DNA of 9,029 nt from UMGS1851 sp900555605 (GTDB taxonomy: Bacteria; Bacillota; Clostridia; UBA1212; UBA1255), in contig CABROF010000102.1 in the NCBI GenBank assembly GCA_902472555.1, positions 1-9,029 on the forward strand, given 5' to 3'. Each line of letters begins with the position of its first letter. Positions within the stretch are counted from its first letter, which is position 1. Below the pieces are notes generated by a model, which saw only the letters and a program-made list of their open reading frames with translations, ran no database searches and was not told the DNA's origin. Shown here in pieces: positions 7,411 to 9,029 of the stretch. Made by a program: the position numbers and the translations under genes.

Positions 7411-8937
7411 CTACGTATAATCCCGGATTGCAGCGTTGATATGCCGTTCCAGCGCTTCCAGCGTAGGCCGATAGCTCTCCGGTTTTCGCTTCTGTACCGC
7501 GGCGTAGTCCCGGTACAGCAAAGAGGCAAACAGCGTCCGCGTCCGCAAAACACCCTTATATAAGTATTTTGCCCCTTCAAACGCTTCCAGAAAATCATCC
7601 CGTTCGTCTGCATCGATGCGGAGCAGAACCGTATCCGCATTGCTTCCGGCCAGCAGACCTTTCTTCCAGAAATCAGAAACAAAGGCACGGCGGTTCACCG
7701 GAATTCCGCCGAAATACTGATTCAGCGTCTGTTGCCCCGGCAGCGTAAGGGCAAATAAGGCAAACGCCGCTGCCGCCTCCTTTTGCCCGCTGTCTACAGA
7801 TACGGCAAAGCCCTTACAAAAAGCGGTATTGGAGACGCCCACTGCCCCCGATGAAAAAAACGGCAGCGGCAGCATGATCAGATTCTCTCCGGCCATCAAA
7901 GCCTCTGCGTTTTTCGCCGGATTTGCCTCCATGCGTGCCAGGGACTCTACATAAACGCCGTCACGCTCAGGCTGGCAGGCAAATGCAATGGCCATGGCTG
8001 ATTTCGAGACAGCGGAACCATTTTGATTAAAGTCCTTGCCCCGGGCAGTACCGTTCTCAAGCATAGAAAACATCGTACGGAAGCCCTCATACACCTTTCC
8101 CTCCGTCAGTACGGCTTTTCCCTGCGCCGGATCAAACCATTCCCCGCCGGTGCCGCGGACAAACAGCTTCCATACAAACGCCTGGTGATAGGCCAGATAA
8201 AGCCCCGTATATCGACCGTCTTTTCCCGTAAAGGTCAGCTGGCCCACCAGCTTTGTAAAGTCCTCATACGTCCAATCGGCGGAAGGGATCTCTGCACCGG
8301 CTTCTTCAAATACGCGTTTGTCCGCATATATGACGGCTCTGTCATATTGGAACGGAATCCATTGCTGGGAGGCGCCGACCTGACCGAGCTTCATTGCGGG
8401 AAGCAGCAGCTGATCGCGCTCCGTACGGAACCGTTCATAATAATCGGACAGATCCAGAAACTGCCGGGCATACCCGGTTCCATCGTACTTTTCATCGGCC
8501 ATGTAACGAAGCGAATCCTCCGCAGTCAGCAAAAACACATCCGCATCCGCTTTCAGTTCCCGGTTCATTTCGTCTACATACCGTATCTGAACGGAAATAT
8601 TGGGATAATACATCTGAAAAGTACTGACGTAATTGGCAATGCACTGCCGCATAGCCTGATTGTCGCCCTTTTCCCGCAGGTCGTTTTTCACCAGCAGCCG
8701 GATTGTTCCCTGCAGATTATCCGGTACCACGGAAGGGTCCATGGTTGCGTTCGGGTCAATCTGCCCCGTAGGAAGGCCGGGGTCCGAAAAGCCGGTTGCC
8801 GCAGCCCCCTCTCCGTTTCCGCCCCCCTGGCAGGCATATAGCTGCATGAGGAAAAGCAAACCCAGCAGCAAAGCAGCACCGCGTTTTCCGACGCTGCTCA
8901 TAAAATGAATAAACCTCGTCTCTGCCATATGCTGCAT
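7411..8937 (-). CDS. Lipoprotein ABC-type sugar solute-binding protein
   Basis: A 508-residue extracellular solute-binding protein (SBP family 1/8 type) that would capture a carbohydrate for an ABC importer. The N-terminus has a basic segment (VGKRG), a hydrophobic core and the lipobox LYAC with lipidated Cys36, followed by a flexible Gly/Ala/Pro-rich linker to about residue 75. Then come IRLLVKNDLRE, the start of the first lobe, and YYPNISVQIRYVDE, typical of sugar-binding members. The region WIPFQYDRAVIYADKRVFEEAGAEIP and DWTYEDFTKLVGQL, both family hallmarks, lie near the middle. The C-terminal part has GIPVNRRAF, also typical. An AAGGA lies two bases before this ATG and eleven before a second in-frame ATG at 8928, so the true start could be 8928. 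No permease or ATPase gene is visible downstream, so the partner transporter must be upstream or elsewhere. Confidence 0.85.
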   Translation of the reverse strand: MQHMAETRFIHFMSSVGKRGAALLLGLLFLMQLYACQGGGNGEGAAATGFSDPGLPTGQIDPNATMDPSVVPDNLQGTIRLLVKNDLREKGDNQAMRQCIANYVSTFQMYYPNISVQIRYVDEMNRELKADADVFLLTAEDSLRYMADEKYDGTGYARQFLDLSDYYERFRTERDQLLLPAMKLGQVGASQQWIPFQYDRAVIYADKRVFEEAGAEIPSADWTYEDFTKLVGQLTFTGKDGRYTGLYLAYHQAFVWKLFVRGTGGEWFDPAQGKAVLTEGKVYEGFRTMFSMLENGTARGKDFNQNGSAVSKSAMAIAFACQPERDGVYVESLARMEANPAKNAEALMAGENLIMLPLPFFSSGAVGVSNTAFCKGFAVSVDSGQKEAAAAFALFALTLPGQQTLNQYFGGIPVNRRAFVSDFWKKGLLAGSNADTVLLRIDADERDDFLEAFEGAKYLYKGVLRTRTLFASLLYRDYAAVQKRKPESYRPTLEALERHINAAIRDYT

Positions 8938-8946
8938 ATTCCTTTC

Positions 8947-9029
8947 TTACGACTTACCGGACTTTTTCCGGTTCCGTACGATGATGATCACAACAGCGGC
9001 CACCAGCACGGCAGCGGCAATTACAAGCA
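8947..9029 (-). CDS. C-terminal end of a membrane-anchored protein (runs off the right edge)
   Basis: Only the last 26 residues are visible: a hydrophobic helix rich in Ala, Val and Ile (LVIAAAVLVAAVVIIIV) followed by a basic tail RNRKKSGKS and a TAA stop at 8947-8949. This is the ending of a single-pass protein with its bulk outside the cell, and unlike the usual end of an ABC sugar permease. The stop is nine bases before the solute-binding protein start and overlaps its ribosome-binding region, so the two are in one operon. The function of the main domain cannot be seen. Confidence 0.7.
   Translation of the reverse strand, partial: LVIAAAVLVAAVVIIIVRNRKKSGKS

Noticed and set aside
8023..8841. 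272-residue open frame on the plus strand, opposite the solute-binding protein
   Set aside because: Begins at a TTG without a convincing ribosome-binding site, lies wholly within a well-supported gene on the other strand, and its sequence resembles no known family. It is a by-product of codon bias.
1..9029. CRISPR arrays, tRNA or rRNA genes, insertion sequences, phage genes
   Set aside because: No regularly spaced repeats, no tRNA-like cloverleaf with a TTCRANNC-type arm noticed, and no transposase, integrase or structural phage proteins among the real genes.

Overview
The window looks like Clostridia (Bacillota; a Lachnospiraceae/Oscillospiraceae-type gut or anaerobe genome is my guess). 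The grounds are strong Shine-Dalgarno sites of GGAGG type, sigma-A style promoters, a Gram-positive lipoprotein and membrane-anchored surface proteins, a type II pantothenate kinase, and the protein families present. Base composition is about half G+C. No RNA genes, insertion sequences or CRISPR arrays were seen.

Left part (1-1300, minus strand). A leftward pair of nucleic-acid-related genes. The first encodes a 298-residue protein whose pattern matches a clostridial PD-(D/E)XK nuclease-like family, but the positions where the catalytic acidic residues belong appear to be substituted. Downstream of it is the start of a PHP-domain endonuclease Q family gene that runs off the left edge. It begins at a TTG codon with a good Shine-Dalgarno site, and each of the two genes has its own plausible promoter.

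Middle (1300-2430, plus strand). A 311-base divergent intergenic region carries a near-ideal promoter (TTGACA, 17 bases, TATGAT) driving a monocistronic type II pantothenate kinase, the first enzyme of coenzyme A synthesis. The gene ends in a long hairpin that should terminate transcription from both sides, because the next gene converges on it.

Right part (2452-9029, minus strand). A tightly spaced leftward operon. In transcription order it holds: the 3' end of a gene for a membrane-anchored protein (cut by the right edge), a lipoprotein solute-binding protein of the ABC sugar-uptake type, an exported GH71/GH99-like glycosidase with a C-terminal membrane anchor, an exported beta-sandwich-like protein with a Pro/Thr stalk and C-terminal anchor, and a cytoplasmic DUF4838/GH67-like protein. 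Gaps of 9, 21, 54 and 12 bases indicate co-transcription.

The operon reads as a carbohydrate capture-and-degradation locus. The inferred order is: surface enzyme and binding protein cut and hold a glycan at the membrane, the lipoprotein receives the oligosaccharide for import, and the intracellular DUF4838 protein processes it. The glycan is unknown, and no permease, ATPase or regulator gene lies inside the window. The repeated use of C-terminal membrane helices on the exported parts, and the apparently inactivated nuclease-like protein beside endonuclease Q, are the two points most worth following up.
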